Of a stretch of DNA of 64,000 nt, positions 24,201 through 35,300 are shown piece after piece. Origin of the DNA: Blastocystis hominis (taxonomy: Eukaryota; Sar; Bigyra; Opalinata; Blastocystidae). Numbering within the stretch: the stretch's first letter is position 1; every line of letters begins with the position of its first letter. The stretch is from NCBI RefSeq assembly GCF_000151665.1, contig NW_013171823.1, forward strand, positions 363,948 to 427,947, read 5' to 3'. The notes beneath the pieces are model-generated. The model made no database searches, was not told the DNA's origin, and was given only the letters and a program-made list of their open reading frames with translations. A program made the position numbers and the translations under genes.

Positions 24201-25236
24201 GTGCGCGCGACGAACCAGGACGCGGAGGGCCAGACGACGCTCAGCATCGTGGTGATCATGCCGGTGTGCAGCGCCAACGGCGGCTGGCCGGAGACGGAGC
24301 GCGGGAAGACCGCGTATCTGCTGTGCGACGGACAGAGCGGCGTGCGGACGCGCGTGTGCGGCGAGAAGACGGACCGGAACCCCGCGTGGAAGGATGCGGA
24401 CGCGTCGATGTGCATCGCGAACCCCGAGAAGGCCAAGCCGGGCGAGGGCAAGTCGTTCATCCGCTTCGAGATTCAGGTAGGTGTCGACGAGGAGGCTTGA
24501 TGATGGTAGTTCGCAGGAATCACCGCCGCGTCGGTGGGCGCGTACGAGCAGGAAATGATGCGCGTGCTGCTGGTGGAGGGCGTGCAGGCGCTGGGCGTGG
24601 GCTCGGCGCAGGTGGTGGTGCAGTCGGTGGGCGGAGGCGAAGTGTCGGTGCTGGCGACGGGCGTGATCGTGTCGTTCCGCGTGGAAACGGAGTCGGCGAA
24701 CGTGGACACGGTGCGCAGCGAGCTGGAGAGCTACGTGAACACGAAGAAGACCTACGGCAACGCGCTGAAGAAGCTGGGCGGTTCGTTCGCGAGCGTGGGA
24801 CGCACAGAGGGACGGTGAGGCGTAGGTGAGCTGCTCGCTGGACGTGAATTCGTTCCGCGTGAAGAAGTATTCGTCGATGAACGCCGTGGTGGTGGTGCTG
24901 ATCATCCTGCTGGTCATCTTCCTCTGCATGTTCGGAGCCCTCGCCTTCTTCTACATCCACATCCGACGATCCCCCAAGAAGGCCGGAGGCCTCAAGCAGC
25001 TCCGCGGCGAGAGCTACATCCCCGCGGGCAACGTGGGCACGACGTACGGGTCGTACAATCACACGGAGCGGAGATCGCCGGTGGTGTCGGACGGAGAGAG
25101 CGATGAGGACGAGGACGATTATCGTCCGAAGAAGAAGAGGCAGCAGCAGCAGCAGCAGCAGAGAAGGTATTCGTCGGAGGAAGAGAGCGAAGAGGAGTAT
25201 CGCCCGAAGCGAAAGAGCAAGAAGGCGAGTGTCTAA
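18249..25236 (+). CDS. Giant type I surface protein with discoidin-like, He_PIG and Cys-rich modules
   Basis: Six exons (introns 32, 32, 29, 36 and 31 bp) give exactly 2,276 codons. A signal peptide (MQIVYCLLLLFTVFSLA) is created by splicing. The ectodomain holds three discoidin/F5-8C-like regions (about 19200-19590, 20670-21100, 22130-22560), repeated domains with the signature VYINGxEVxRxNxP (about 18900, 20430, 21890), and six putative-Ig (He_PIG) repeats with ALPxGLSLxxxTGxISGTPT. In the last 2 kb these alternate with four Cys modules of the C..DGxWxETExG..C type. A TM helix (24880-24955) and a short acidic tail with a Gln run close the protein. Such modules bind glycans or proteins, so adhesion is the likely role. 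The codon choice is very GC-rich at third positions, suggesting high expression. Confidence 0.9.
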
Positions 25237-25259
25237 GAAGAGAATTGCAGCATGTGGAT

Positions 25260-25267
25260 TGTTTGTT
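25260..25267 (+). terminator. TGTTTGTT poly(A)-site motif of the surface-protein gene
   Basis: Plus-strand octamer 24 nt after the TAA stop. Confidence 0.75.
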
Positions 25268-25582
25268 GGAAGAAAGGAGCGAGGGGAGAAAAAGGAGGAA
25301 AAGGAAATGGAGAAAAAGGAGGGTGGTGGGAAGGAAAGAATTGGATGAGAATGTGGGGAATGAGCAATGGAATGGAAAGAACAGTTGCCACGATCTCTCC
25401 TACTCTTCATTATCCCCTCGCCTCATCGCACGATTCTTCAACAAACAACCCAACAAAAGCGAACGCCCAAGTTATAACGAACTCCAGACTTGTTCAATGA
25501 TACACGAGATAAAAATTCCAGCCAAACAACGTTCATGAGGATTCTCGATACGAAGCTTCGAGCAGACAACCGACAGCAATTC
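25268..25582. other. Convergent intergenic region
   Basis: Purine-rich then AT-rich sequence between the 3' ends of the surface-protein and zinc-protein genes. No coding frame seems real. Confidence 0.4.
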
Positions 25583-27478
25583 CTATACCTCACAACCGCG
25601 CTCCATCCCAACCGAAGACGGCAGGTTCTGCACGTTTTCCTCGGATAGCAACATCGGCTTTTCGATGTCGCGCTCTCTCTGTCTGCGCTTCACCTCGTTG
25701 AACAACGAAGGCAAACACTGTTCCTCGAACTTTTTCAACGCAGCATCATAGAAATAACTACGCTCCACTCGCTTCCCCTTCCCTACAGAGACAAATGAAA
25801 CGTGTTGCACGCCTTGCAGAATCGATAGCACTTCGATTCATCCGTTTCGAACCACTGCGAGCGGCAGAACGCGCAAATCCAGCGCTCGCAGCCGCTTTTC
25901 CCCTCCTTTTCAAACTCCTGCAGAAGCAATCGACCGCAATGCGCGCATTTCCCTCTCTCGAATTTTAGCCGCATGTGAAACGCCTCGGGACTTCGACAGC
26001 GATTCAGCGATTTCTCCGTGGAAACCACTTTGGATTCCTCAAAAGAGGGCGGCGTGGGAGAAACCACGCGAGGGAAGCCTACATGAAATCGAACTTCGAT
26101 CGAAACAAGGGAGAATGCCTCGGCGCATCGCCTCATTCACGAGAGATTCGGTGCACAGCGATTGAAATTGATTGGCTTCCAGATCGAAGAAGTGGCTACG
26201 GCTCAAGATTCCGCGGGGATTTGTACAAATAGGGGTGGAACATGTGACAAAACGCACAGAACTTGATGGGGATCGGGAGGGACTTAATTAGGATCCATCG
26301 ACTGTAACAATCGGGACATGTCCCTATTGATTATGGCGGTCCCAATTGCGAACGAGGCGAGGCGTCTAGCGTGGGGTCATTGGGTGGATCGATTGGTTTT
26401 TGGCACAAACAACAACAATTGGAATCAGCGGACGAAGCGCCGGGCATTTCGTTCCGCACCAACCGGGAGAAAAACCGCGATTTTTTATGATAGAACTGGC
26501 GCATGTGGGCGAAGAGAACGCGAGAATCGCGGGGCAGCGATGCCTGAGGGACCTCGCGAAAGCGCAGCCCGACCCGCGGTTCTGAGCGGCGAAAACATTC
26601 GATGTCAAAGCAGCGAAAATCCGGATTGAAAAACCAATCCAATGAATGAAACGTCTCGCACGTGGGACACCAGCGATAGAAATAGGGGGGATTTTTGGAG
26701 TCCGAAAAATCGGAGGTATTTGTGGAATCTGAATAATCGGAGGTATTTGTGGAGTCCGAAAAATCGGAGGTATTTTTGGAATCGGAGAAATCGGAGGTAT
26801 TTTTGGAATCGGAGAAATCGGAGGGTGCGTTTCGATTGGCGGTTTTTGCTTTATTGGAAAGTCGAATTCGTTTCGAATTCGGCAGGGAATTCGGTTTTTG
26901 AGGGCACGAAAAAATCCACATCGATCGACATCGTCGACAGAATTCTAATGGAATGACAGAAAAACCCCGGAATTACTGGAGTTCTCGGGATTGGGCGGGA
27001 GTTTCGCTCTGCAGTGCGCGCAGCGACCGTTTCGTTCGGAGAGAATTCCATTTTCTTTCAGCTGGGCAAGCGCCGAAGGGCGTTTGAATCTATTTTGAAA
27101 CGTGGAAACGTGGAATACCGCAAGAAATGGGGGTGTTTTTGGATGTCGTCTGTGGGGAGGGAAATGGGGGAAACGGGGTGGATGGAAAAGGGGAAGTGTG
27201 GGTTGTGGGAAGTGTTCCGAACACAATTGAGTTTGAGTGTGTGCGTTTCAAAATTCAAAAAATAGCCAATGAAGTGAAAGTCGCGGCAAAAGCCACAATA
27301 GTGATAGGGATAGGGAAGACTGTCGTGGCGGAATGCCGAATACATACAATCAAAGCAAACTTCTACAAAGTAGTGAATATAAAGACATAATACGATGTCC
27401 TGGCTCGACTGGGTTTTCTTTGCAATGGATACACACGGAAGATGCAGGCTCGTTATCAATTATTCCACGAATGATCAT
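25583..27478 (-). CDS. Protein with four tandem SBP-like zinc-binding units
   Basis: Nine exons (introns 28-34 bp) encode about 550 residues made of four copies of one unit. Each unit has three CxxC pairs. Pair 1: VCIHC, RCAHC, CCLC, KCAHC. Pair 2, followed by an aromatic residue: VCFDC, FCRRC, TCPDC, ICAFC. Pair 3: YCGFCRDFH, WCPTCETFH, FCAFCHMFH, FCKACNTFH. Pair 3 is followed by aromatic residues and a further Cys after 14-17 residues; the last two units continue with SLVNEAMRR or SLFNEVKRR. The third element (FCxxCxxFH...C...L.NE..RR) closely resembles the second zinc knuckle and basic end of plant SBP-box domains (RFCQQCSRFH...C). DNA binding is inferred from that likeness only. Unit 2 carries a tandem NTSDFSDSK insertion (26690-26850). 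Splicing restores every Cys in register, strong support for the gene model. Confidence 0.78.
26690..26850 (-). repeat. 27-bp coding tandem repeat (NTSDFSDSK) inside zinc unit 2
   Basis: Five to six copies, variants SDFSDSK, SDFSDST and SDYSDST, inserted between the second and third CxxC pairs of unit 2. Confidence 0.85.
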
Positions 27479-27876
27479 AGCATTGCGGAGAGAAGGGCTG
27501 GCTATGGAATTAGCACCACGCCTATTAAAGTAAAATAGGAATGGGATCCATACATTGTAGAGATCGGAAATGCTAGAGATGACACCCAGTTTTCAGACTT
27601 TAGCACTTCATCATCAGATATCTCAATACCTATTCGTTAAATATCTCATTCGATTCTACTCCCATTTCTCAGCGGCTTTTTTGATTCAACGGATGAGGAA
27701 CTATCATTTGAGCTCAGATCGTTTTCTGAACCCGAGTTGACACTCATCTAGCCTTCAGTAATTGAGGTATTCACAGTCGTATAGCAAAATGTCCTTTTCG
27801 AATTTAGTTGTTGGAGAGAAAGGCAGTTTTCTCTTTGTAATTCCCGTGGAAAAATTGTTTACAATCAAACAGACTT
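27479..27876. other. Intergenic region between zinc-protein and glycosyltransferase genes
   Basis: 398 bp. A short frame may extend the glycosyltransferase C-terminus: splicing out a 37-bp intron at about 27881-27917 would add about 40 residues. Nothing else seen. Confidence 0.35.
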
Positions 27877-29290
27877 CACATACTAAAAAGATGATCGTCA
27901 CACGGAAATAAGTTTTTACAGGTAAGATACAATTTGATTCCTTCTATCTCAAAATGCGCCACACCCCTATACACCCATGGAAAACTGCCTCCTATAGCCA
28001 GCGGTTCAATTCCAAGACGATGGACCAACAATTCAAGGGGTTGCTGCGCGTTGTAGATGACTTTGAAAATCGATCCCTCTGGTCCTTCGATAATATCCGC
28101 AACATTATCAATCGTTCGAGCTCTTCTTATTTCATCCGCCATTTTGTTCTCGTAATTCACCTGGTACAGACATCGAAGGTCCATTTCGAGAAAAGGCACG
28201 TACTGATTCGAAACACGCACATTCGGCACTGTTTGAATCCCAAACGGAAGTCGTTTGCTCTGCAGCAGGCGGACTCTCGATACTTGAGGCGTTATACAGT
28301 ATCTCCCCATCCGAACTTGGGGATGGGAAATCCATTCGCTTGCTCCCAATTCATTGTAAAGGCGACTGTTTTCTCTAATCAAACGCGTTGCCACCAGAAA
28401 AACGGAACCCGCAGGGACATCGACGCGCATCGCTTTGTCTAGTGATTAAAAACGTGTTTACTGCAAAACATAACGAAGGAGCAAAGCGGAACGCAGCCAA
28501 AGGCGTCCAGGCCTCCGCCACGTACACAGACAAATCGTTCCAAAGAAGAAAAGAAGCAGCCGCAAAGAATTCGAAAACGTCGGGCGAAAAAATGCAAGAA
28601 TTCGAAACGAACACGACCTGCTCGATGGCGTGGGTCGAGAGCTCTTCAGAGAGGGATGAGGAGAAGAGTTGGATGGGGGTTTCTAGCTGGGAGTTCCATT
28701 TGGAAAGGGGAAAAGTGGGTTTGGAACGCGGCCATTCAAAAAGGCACAAGTGAAAGTAGACGCGAGAGGAGGGAGAGCGCAAAACAGAGACGAAGCTATC
28801 GAGAGTGGCTTCGATTTGCTCCACCGAATAGGACTGAAGTCGAAATACCACTGCTGTCTTCCTTTCTCCGAGTGAAAGTTGTCCTCTTTGATTTGGAGCA
28901 CACGGAATTCTTCCAGGGTCCAAGTCTGGAATAGAAATAAAATAGGACTTGGAATAATTGCCGTTATCGCTGATTTCAGTCAAAGTCACTGGTATTGGGT
29001 TTACTCCTGATTCGGAAAACGAACTACTCCCTTTAATCTCCGTTGCCACATCGATCGAAATCTAAAGTGAAGAATAGGCAAAAATCACAGACTTGCAATC
29101 TTTTATTTTGTTTATTCTGAAATTGATGGTGAGAATCTGGTCTATATGTACTGGGAAGTCCCCGATTGAAATTCCAGTTCCAGTTGTCGTTCTCCTCGAG
29201 CAAGTTTCCAATGTAGATAATCAGCTCATCAATAAATAGGAGAAGAGACAACACGAGAATGGAACGAAGCGCAAGGACGAGCGACAGCAT
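27877..29290 (-). CDS. GT13-family (GnT-I/POMGnT-like) glycosyltransferase, catalytic motif altered
   Basis: Starts with a signal anchor (RSILVLSLLLFIDELIIYI), as expected for a Golgi type II enzyme. A stem follows, then TAVVFRLQSYSVEQIEATLDSF, which matches the start of the GnT-I catalytic domain. FSPDVFEFFAAASFLL and VYVAEAW match the block after the metal-binding motif, and LYKAMRVDVPAGSVFL-SEWISHPQVRMGRYCITPQVSR matches the conserved second half (GnT-I: DDWLRxPEQRKGRxCIRPEVSR). At the EDD position the sequence reads SNS, so the usual metal/UDP ligand is missing. The protein may be inactive or use a different donor. Introns of 29 and 31 bp are clear; others are uncertain, as is the 3' end. 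Start chosen because the upstream in-frame ATG would overlap the previous stop. Confidence 0.72.
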
Positions 29291-29296
29291 GATTCT

Positions 29297-29304
29297 AACA
29301 AACA
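29297..29304 (-). terminator. TGTTTGTT poly(A)-site motif of the CHD-FYR gene
   Basis: Two bases after the TGA stop and only six bases before the ATG of the next gene on the same strand. Confidence 0.8.
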
Positions 29305-29306
29305 GG

Positions 29307-32300
29307 TCAAATAGAAAAGTTAATATAAGGGTCCTCCTCATTCCCCTGACTTTCTGTTACCGAAGCTACCGAGGCTACTGGCACTGGAGGGGTTACCGCA
29401 GGCATAGGAGCCATTTGGGGAATTTGTGCAGTGGGGACCATTGAGGCCATTTGTGCCATTTGTGTCATATGGTTTATATGATTCATTTGATTTATATGGT
29501 TTATATGGTTCATTTGATTCATTTGATTCATTTGACTCATTTGACTCATTTGACTCATTTGATTCATTTGATTCATTTGATTCATTTGATTCATTTGATT
29601 CATTTGGTTCATTTGATTCATTTGATTCATTTGGTTCATTTGATTCATTTGATTCATTTGATTCATTTGATTCATTTGATTCATTTGATTCATCGAGTTC
29701 ATTTGATTCATTTGATTCATTTGGGCCATGGGCATCACCGATCCCAAGGGCACCACCGTCCCCGCGGGGGCTGCCGTCGCTGCGCGCCCGTCCCTTCCGA
29801 ACGTGGCCTCGGCCTCGCCTCTCCCGGCCTTGCTTCTCCTCCGACTGACGTACTCCGTGCAGAGCTCCGCGCCCTCCAGCCCCTCGATGCACCGCGCCAC
29901 TTCCAGCGCCGACAGGCCGAAGCAATCCGGTCCGCTGATCGAATAACTGCCGCGCGTCGCGTGCTGCGCCTGCCGCACCAGTTCCAGCACTTGCTGCCAG
30001 CTCGCCGTCGCGCTCTGCGTCGCGATCGGAGTTTCGGGGGCGTCCTCGGCGGTGACGCGGAAGATGGGACCCTAGCGATGAGAAAAACCGTGGAACCGGA
30101 CCTCGGGCCCGCCGTCGAGGATCTCGGAGGTGTAGAGAACGCGACGCGAGGGATCCTTGAAGGAAGCGAAGAGCTTGACGGACCTACGCGTCGCCTGGCT
30201 GCGCCACGCCTACTTAAACCCCACCGGCCAGATGTAGTTCTTGTTGTGGTACGTCGGGAACTGCGTCACGATGCGGCCCAGGCTCACCACCGTCGCGCCG
30301 TGCACCTGCAGCGGCAGCTGCACCGACCGCAGGAACTCCCGGCTCTTCGCGAAGAGCGGCTCGGCGTCCCGCGGGGCTGTGCGCGCGGCGGGGAAGGCGG
30401 GGAAGGGGACGGAGCGTCCGACGAGCTCGGCGAGCCCGGAGAAAGCGGAGGGCGCGGGAGAGGCGCCGGAGAGATAGACGAGCGCGGCGGGCGGGAAGGG
30501 AGCGGAGCCGGGGCGGAGCGCGGCGAGCCAGGGCGGAGGCAGCGGGTAGGGAACGAAGTCGACCGGAGGCGCGGCGTGAGGGAGGCGGGAACTGACGGGA
30601 AGGTACTGGTTGCGCTTCCAGAAGACTTCCTGGACGAGGTGGACGCGGATGGGGAGAAGGCGGCGGCGGCGCGCGAAGGTGACGGCGACGCGGCGCGACT
30701 GGTTGGAGACGAGCACGCCGACCTCGGTGGGCAGCTGGTTGATGGACGTGAGCACGGCGTAGGACTGGTTCTGCTTGAAGAACCGGAGCATCGCGTTGAT
30801 CCGCTTCAGCACGTACAGCGACGACAGCCCCGACACCAGCTCCTGCCGCGACACGTTCGCGCTTTTCAGCCGCTGCGCGTCTTCCAGCGAGTACGGCGAA
30901 GCGCCCTTTTCGGCGGCGGGTTCGGGCGGCAGCTCGGCGGCGGGCTCGGGACCGTCCTCGTCCTTCTTCCTCCGCTTGGTTTTTCGCTTGTGCTCGTCGG
31001 CGTCGGCGATGTAGAAGGGCAATTCCGGGTCGCGCCAGACGGTCTCCCAGTCCACGACGCCCCAGCGGTACACGCCCAGGAACAAGTACGCGTCGTGGAT
31101 GGGCGGCGACCACCCGCGGGGAACGTTGTCCTGGTGGTGCATCCCGGAGGTCTGCCAGCGCTTCAGAAACGCGCGCAGCACGCCCGCGTCCTTGCGCCAG
31201 ACGAGCTGCTCGAGGTCGTAGAAGAGCTGGACGCGGCCGAGAAGGCGCTGCGCGTAGATCGTGGAGGGCAGGATCACGTCGTTCTCGTTCGTTTTCGAGG
31301 GCTTCTCCGGCTTCCCCGCGGGGTCGGCGGCGCTCTTCGCCTCCTTCGAGATGTCCGAGATCGTGCGGGCGTGCGTCTCCAAGTACCGCGCAAGCTGCTG
31401 GACCTCCTCGTAGGTCTTGTAGAGCAGCTGGCTCTCCACCTTCAGCACGCGGTAGCCGATGTAGAGGTCGCAGAAGGGACAGTACGCGGCGGGATCGCGG
31501 CGCGCGCAGGCAGGACAGTGGTGGTACGGAAAGGGCGACGCCACTAAGCGGCTGGACGGGGCAGAAGCGGAAGCGTCGGTCGGTAAGGGCAGGGAAAGCG
31601 AAGGAGAGGAGCAAGAACAAGAAGAAGAAGAAGAAGGGAAGGGAGAGGACGAAGGACGCTCGCCGAGGAGCGTGATGACCTCCGAAATGAGCGAATCGAC
31701 CACGTCGGCGATGAACGTGAACTGCTTTTCCTCTTCGACCATTTGGGGCGTCACGCCCGTGCCGGAGGAAAGAAGGAGCAGTCCTGAATCTGCGGGCAAG
31801 GGGGGCACGGGAAGGCCCCAGCGGAGAATCGCGTTGCGTAGCGCTTTGGACTCTTTCACGATCCACTGCCCCATGAACGTGGCCGCCGTCTTCTTGGGGC
31901 GTTTCGGCGAAGCAGCGGGCGCGGGCTGGGAGTAGTCGAGCGATTGGAGGTGGAGACCCTTGGACACAGCGACCTCCATCGCGTCGACGAGCCGGCGAAC
32001 GCGCTTCATGAGGATGGAAGGCGAGGGAAACAGCTTTTCCTGTGATGCAGAGAGGGATTTGTCGGTAGACGCAGGGAGGGATTTGTCAACAGATGCACCA
32101 GGAGATTTGTCAACAGACCCGCTGGAGGGCTTCTCGATGGGGGTGGTCGGGGACTTCTCTTGGGAGTCCTTGGGCGAGGGCTCGATCTCCATGGCTTCGC
32201 CGTCGGCTTCTTCGCCGAAGCCTTCTTCCTCCTCCATCGCGTGTCCCGCATAGGCCACGCCCTGGCGATGGAAGCACAGCTCCGCGTCCTCGCAGATCGC

Positions 32301-35300
32301 CTTCCAGTTGCCCCAGCCATGCCGCAGCACGCCCAGCAGCACGTCACGGTCCTCCTCCATTCCCCACCACGCCACGGGCAGCACCGCGCGCCGCAGCTTC
32401 GGGAACGCGACCGGCTGGCCCAGCTGGATCTTGAAGTTCACCACGCTGCGCGAGAGCTGCAGGAGGAACGAGAAATGCTTCAGATAGCGGCTGCAGACGC
32501 GCATCATCTTCAGCACCCAGGTATTGTCGCGAACCAACATCGGATAGCGGTGGGGCAGCAGCCAGGCGTCCTCTTCGCTCTCATCCAGCAGCACTTTGCA
32601 GATCGTAAACGTCTCCGCGAGTCGCGTGACCGCTTCCTTCCCTTGCTGCGCGCTCTTCACCGCCGATAGAAACAGCTTCTTGTTCACATCCTCGGTCTTC
32701 ACCAGCTCGCAGAGGCGCGCCAGCTGCCCGATGATGGCCGCAGCGAGCAGTCGGATGGACCCGACCGAGTGCTTCTGAAGCCGCTCGTTGCCGTTGATCG
32801 CCTCCCAGTGGCCCCAACCGAACACCAAGAGCTACGAATGCAGAGAACGTCAAAGAGATACCTGCTTCACCAGCATATCGCGATCCGTTTTGTTCCACTC
32901 GTTCTCATCCTCAAATCCGCCCTCCACTAGATCTTCTCCGTCGCCCACCTCCTTGTATTCCACCTTCTTTCGGACGCGAGGACCCATGACGTCCTGCGAA
33001 TGGTCCTTCAGCCCCACGATCTTCGTCCAGAAATTCGGGTCATCGATATCGATCTCGTCCGACGTGTCCGTGATGAACGACGCTTTGCTGAACGATGACC
33101 CGCCCTGCGAATCGATCGTGATCACCTTCGCGTTCTTCTCCAGAATCTGCTCGATATCCGCCTCGCAGAACGCATTGCTTCGCTCCTCGGATCGCCCTTC
33201 GCGTTCCTCTTTGAACAAATCATACGCTCCGTACTTCAGCAACGTCTCGACGTCTTTCTTGCTCAGTTTCTACATCCTATCCATCCATCCGCTGCACACT
33301 ACGCTCATCTCCACTTGCCCGTCCGTTTTGATGTTCTGCTTCAGCGGGTTCAACACGGCTTTGTCCAGACCCAGCTTCATGTTCGCCTTCTGGAACATCT
33401 CCATTTCGTACGTCCGGTTCGTGATCAGGCGGTACACCTTCACTGCCTTGTCCTGCCCGATGCGATGGCACCGCGCCTGCGCCTGGATGTCGTTCTGCGG
33501 ATTCCAGTCCGAGTCGTAAATGATCACCGTGTCCGCCGCGGTTAAATTGATGCCCACGCCGCCGGCGCGCGTGCAGATCAGAAAGATGAAGCGGTCGCTT
33601 CCCGGCGTGGAGAAGCGATCGATGGCGGCCTGGCGATCGCTGATTTTAACGCCGCCGTCGATGCGTTCGAAGGGATAGCCCTTCATGGAGAGATAGTCCT
33701 GGATGATGTTCAGCATGTTCACCATCTGGCTGAACAGCAGCACGCGGTGGCCTTGGGCGCGCAGCTTGGGGAGCAGCTTGTCCAGCACCACCATCTTCCC
33801 GCTCGCGTAGGTGATGTACTTCAAAGCGAGCTCGGGCGCGAGCTCCTGCACAGAGAGCGGCAGCACGGCAGGGCGCTCGATCTTCTCCAGCGCGTCTACG
33901 CTTGATCGAAAGGGGTACACCGCACAGATCTCCTCGATGACGGTGGACTCCGCGCCGCGGATCAGGAAGGGGTGATTGCAGCATTTCCGCAGCTCCATGG
34001 TGATGTTCATCAGCGAAGGCAGGTTTTTGCTGTCCGTGCTGACGCTACGCCTCACTCCGCTCCTGCGCTCCTACAACACGCTCGTGTTGTGGTCGTACAC
34101 CGCGCGGTAGAACTTCTTCTGCATCGCCGTCATCTCCACGTTGATCACCGTTTCCTCCTTCGGCTTCAGCGACTTCTCCACGTCCTCCTTCATTCGTCGC
34201 AGCATCAGCGGCTTCAGCAGCGTGTGCAGCTTCTCCAGCTGCGCCGCCACCTTCATGTCGCCGAAATCGGCCTGGAACTGCTCGGCGTCGTGGAACCGCT
34301 CCGGCTGGAGGAAGTTGAGGAGGATCCAGAGCTCCTCCGTGTTGTTCTGCGCTCGACTCCGCCCTCCTCGCCTACCTGCAGCGGCGTGCCGGTGAGCAGC
34401 AGCTTGCAGCCGAAGTCGATTTTCTTGAGCACGTCGCCGAGCTTGTTGTTCTTCCCCTTCAGCCGATGCGCCTCGTCCACCACCAAACCTGCCCATGAAA
34501 TCGACGAGAGCGCTGCGGCCTCCGCGATGCAGATCTGGAAGGTGGTTAAGAGGATGTCGAACTCGCCCTCCTGCGACTTCCACTCGTACTGCTTGATGAT
34601 TCGGCGCGATTCGACGCGGCCGTGGAAGACGACCACGTGCAGATCGGTCCAGCGCGCGATCTCCGCCTCCCAGTGCGGCAGGGTGGAGAGCGGAGCCACG
34701 ATGAGGAAGGGAGGCTTCGTCTTGTAGCGATGCAGGATTTGCTGGATAAACAACGTGCTCTGCACGGTTTTGCCGAGCCCCATTTCGTCCGCGAGAATAC
34801 TGTTTCGGTTGTTGAACCAGTTCCACAGCATCCAGTTCACGCCTTCCACTTGGTAGGGGCGCAGCTGGTTCCCTTTCGTCGGAATCTCCTCCGGATTCAC
34901 CTTCCGAAACTGCGCCAAGGGCGGACGGTCGTGCGGCGCGGCAGCGTTCGGGTCCACAACGCGACGTCTAGGCGTGAGAGAGCGATCCAAGCCGCACAGA
35001 TGAGCGTAGTACTTGCGGATCGCCGCTTCGTCGCGGAAGTCGTCGAAGACTTCCCAGGTGATTTCTTCGTATTGCGTGCTCTGCCATTTCACGAGGAACT
35101 GCTTCGTGAAGCGTCCTTTCGATCCATAGCAGTCTTCGGACGCGAGCAGCGCATAGTCGGGATCGTTCTGCGCCTCCTCGTCGGAAATCGGCTCGCTTGT
35201 GACGATTCGCACATCCAGAATTCGATCCACTTCGATAAACTCGGGGTTGAAATACACGTCCTCCCCGTACACCTCCGATTCCACGATAAACTCGTGTTCA

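Noticed and set aside
19092-24929. A 1,945-codon minus-strand frame opposite the surface protein
   Set aside because: Its composition is Arg/His/Val-rich with no domain. It arises from the GC3-biased codons of the plus-strand gene, which has clear modules.
26642-26956. Plus-strand frame rich in Arg, Asn and Tyr
   Set aside because: Antisense of the NTSDFSDSK repeat in the zinc-protein gene.
29426-29848. Plus-strand frame rich in Phe-Asp-Ser
   Set aside because: It is the 9-bp satellite read in another frame.
29451-31866. Long plus and second minus frames over the CHD-FYR 3' part
   Set aside because: Shadows of the GC-rich coding strand; only the CHD-FYR frame carries recognisable domains.
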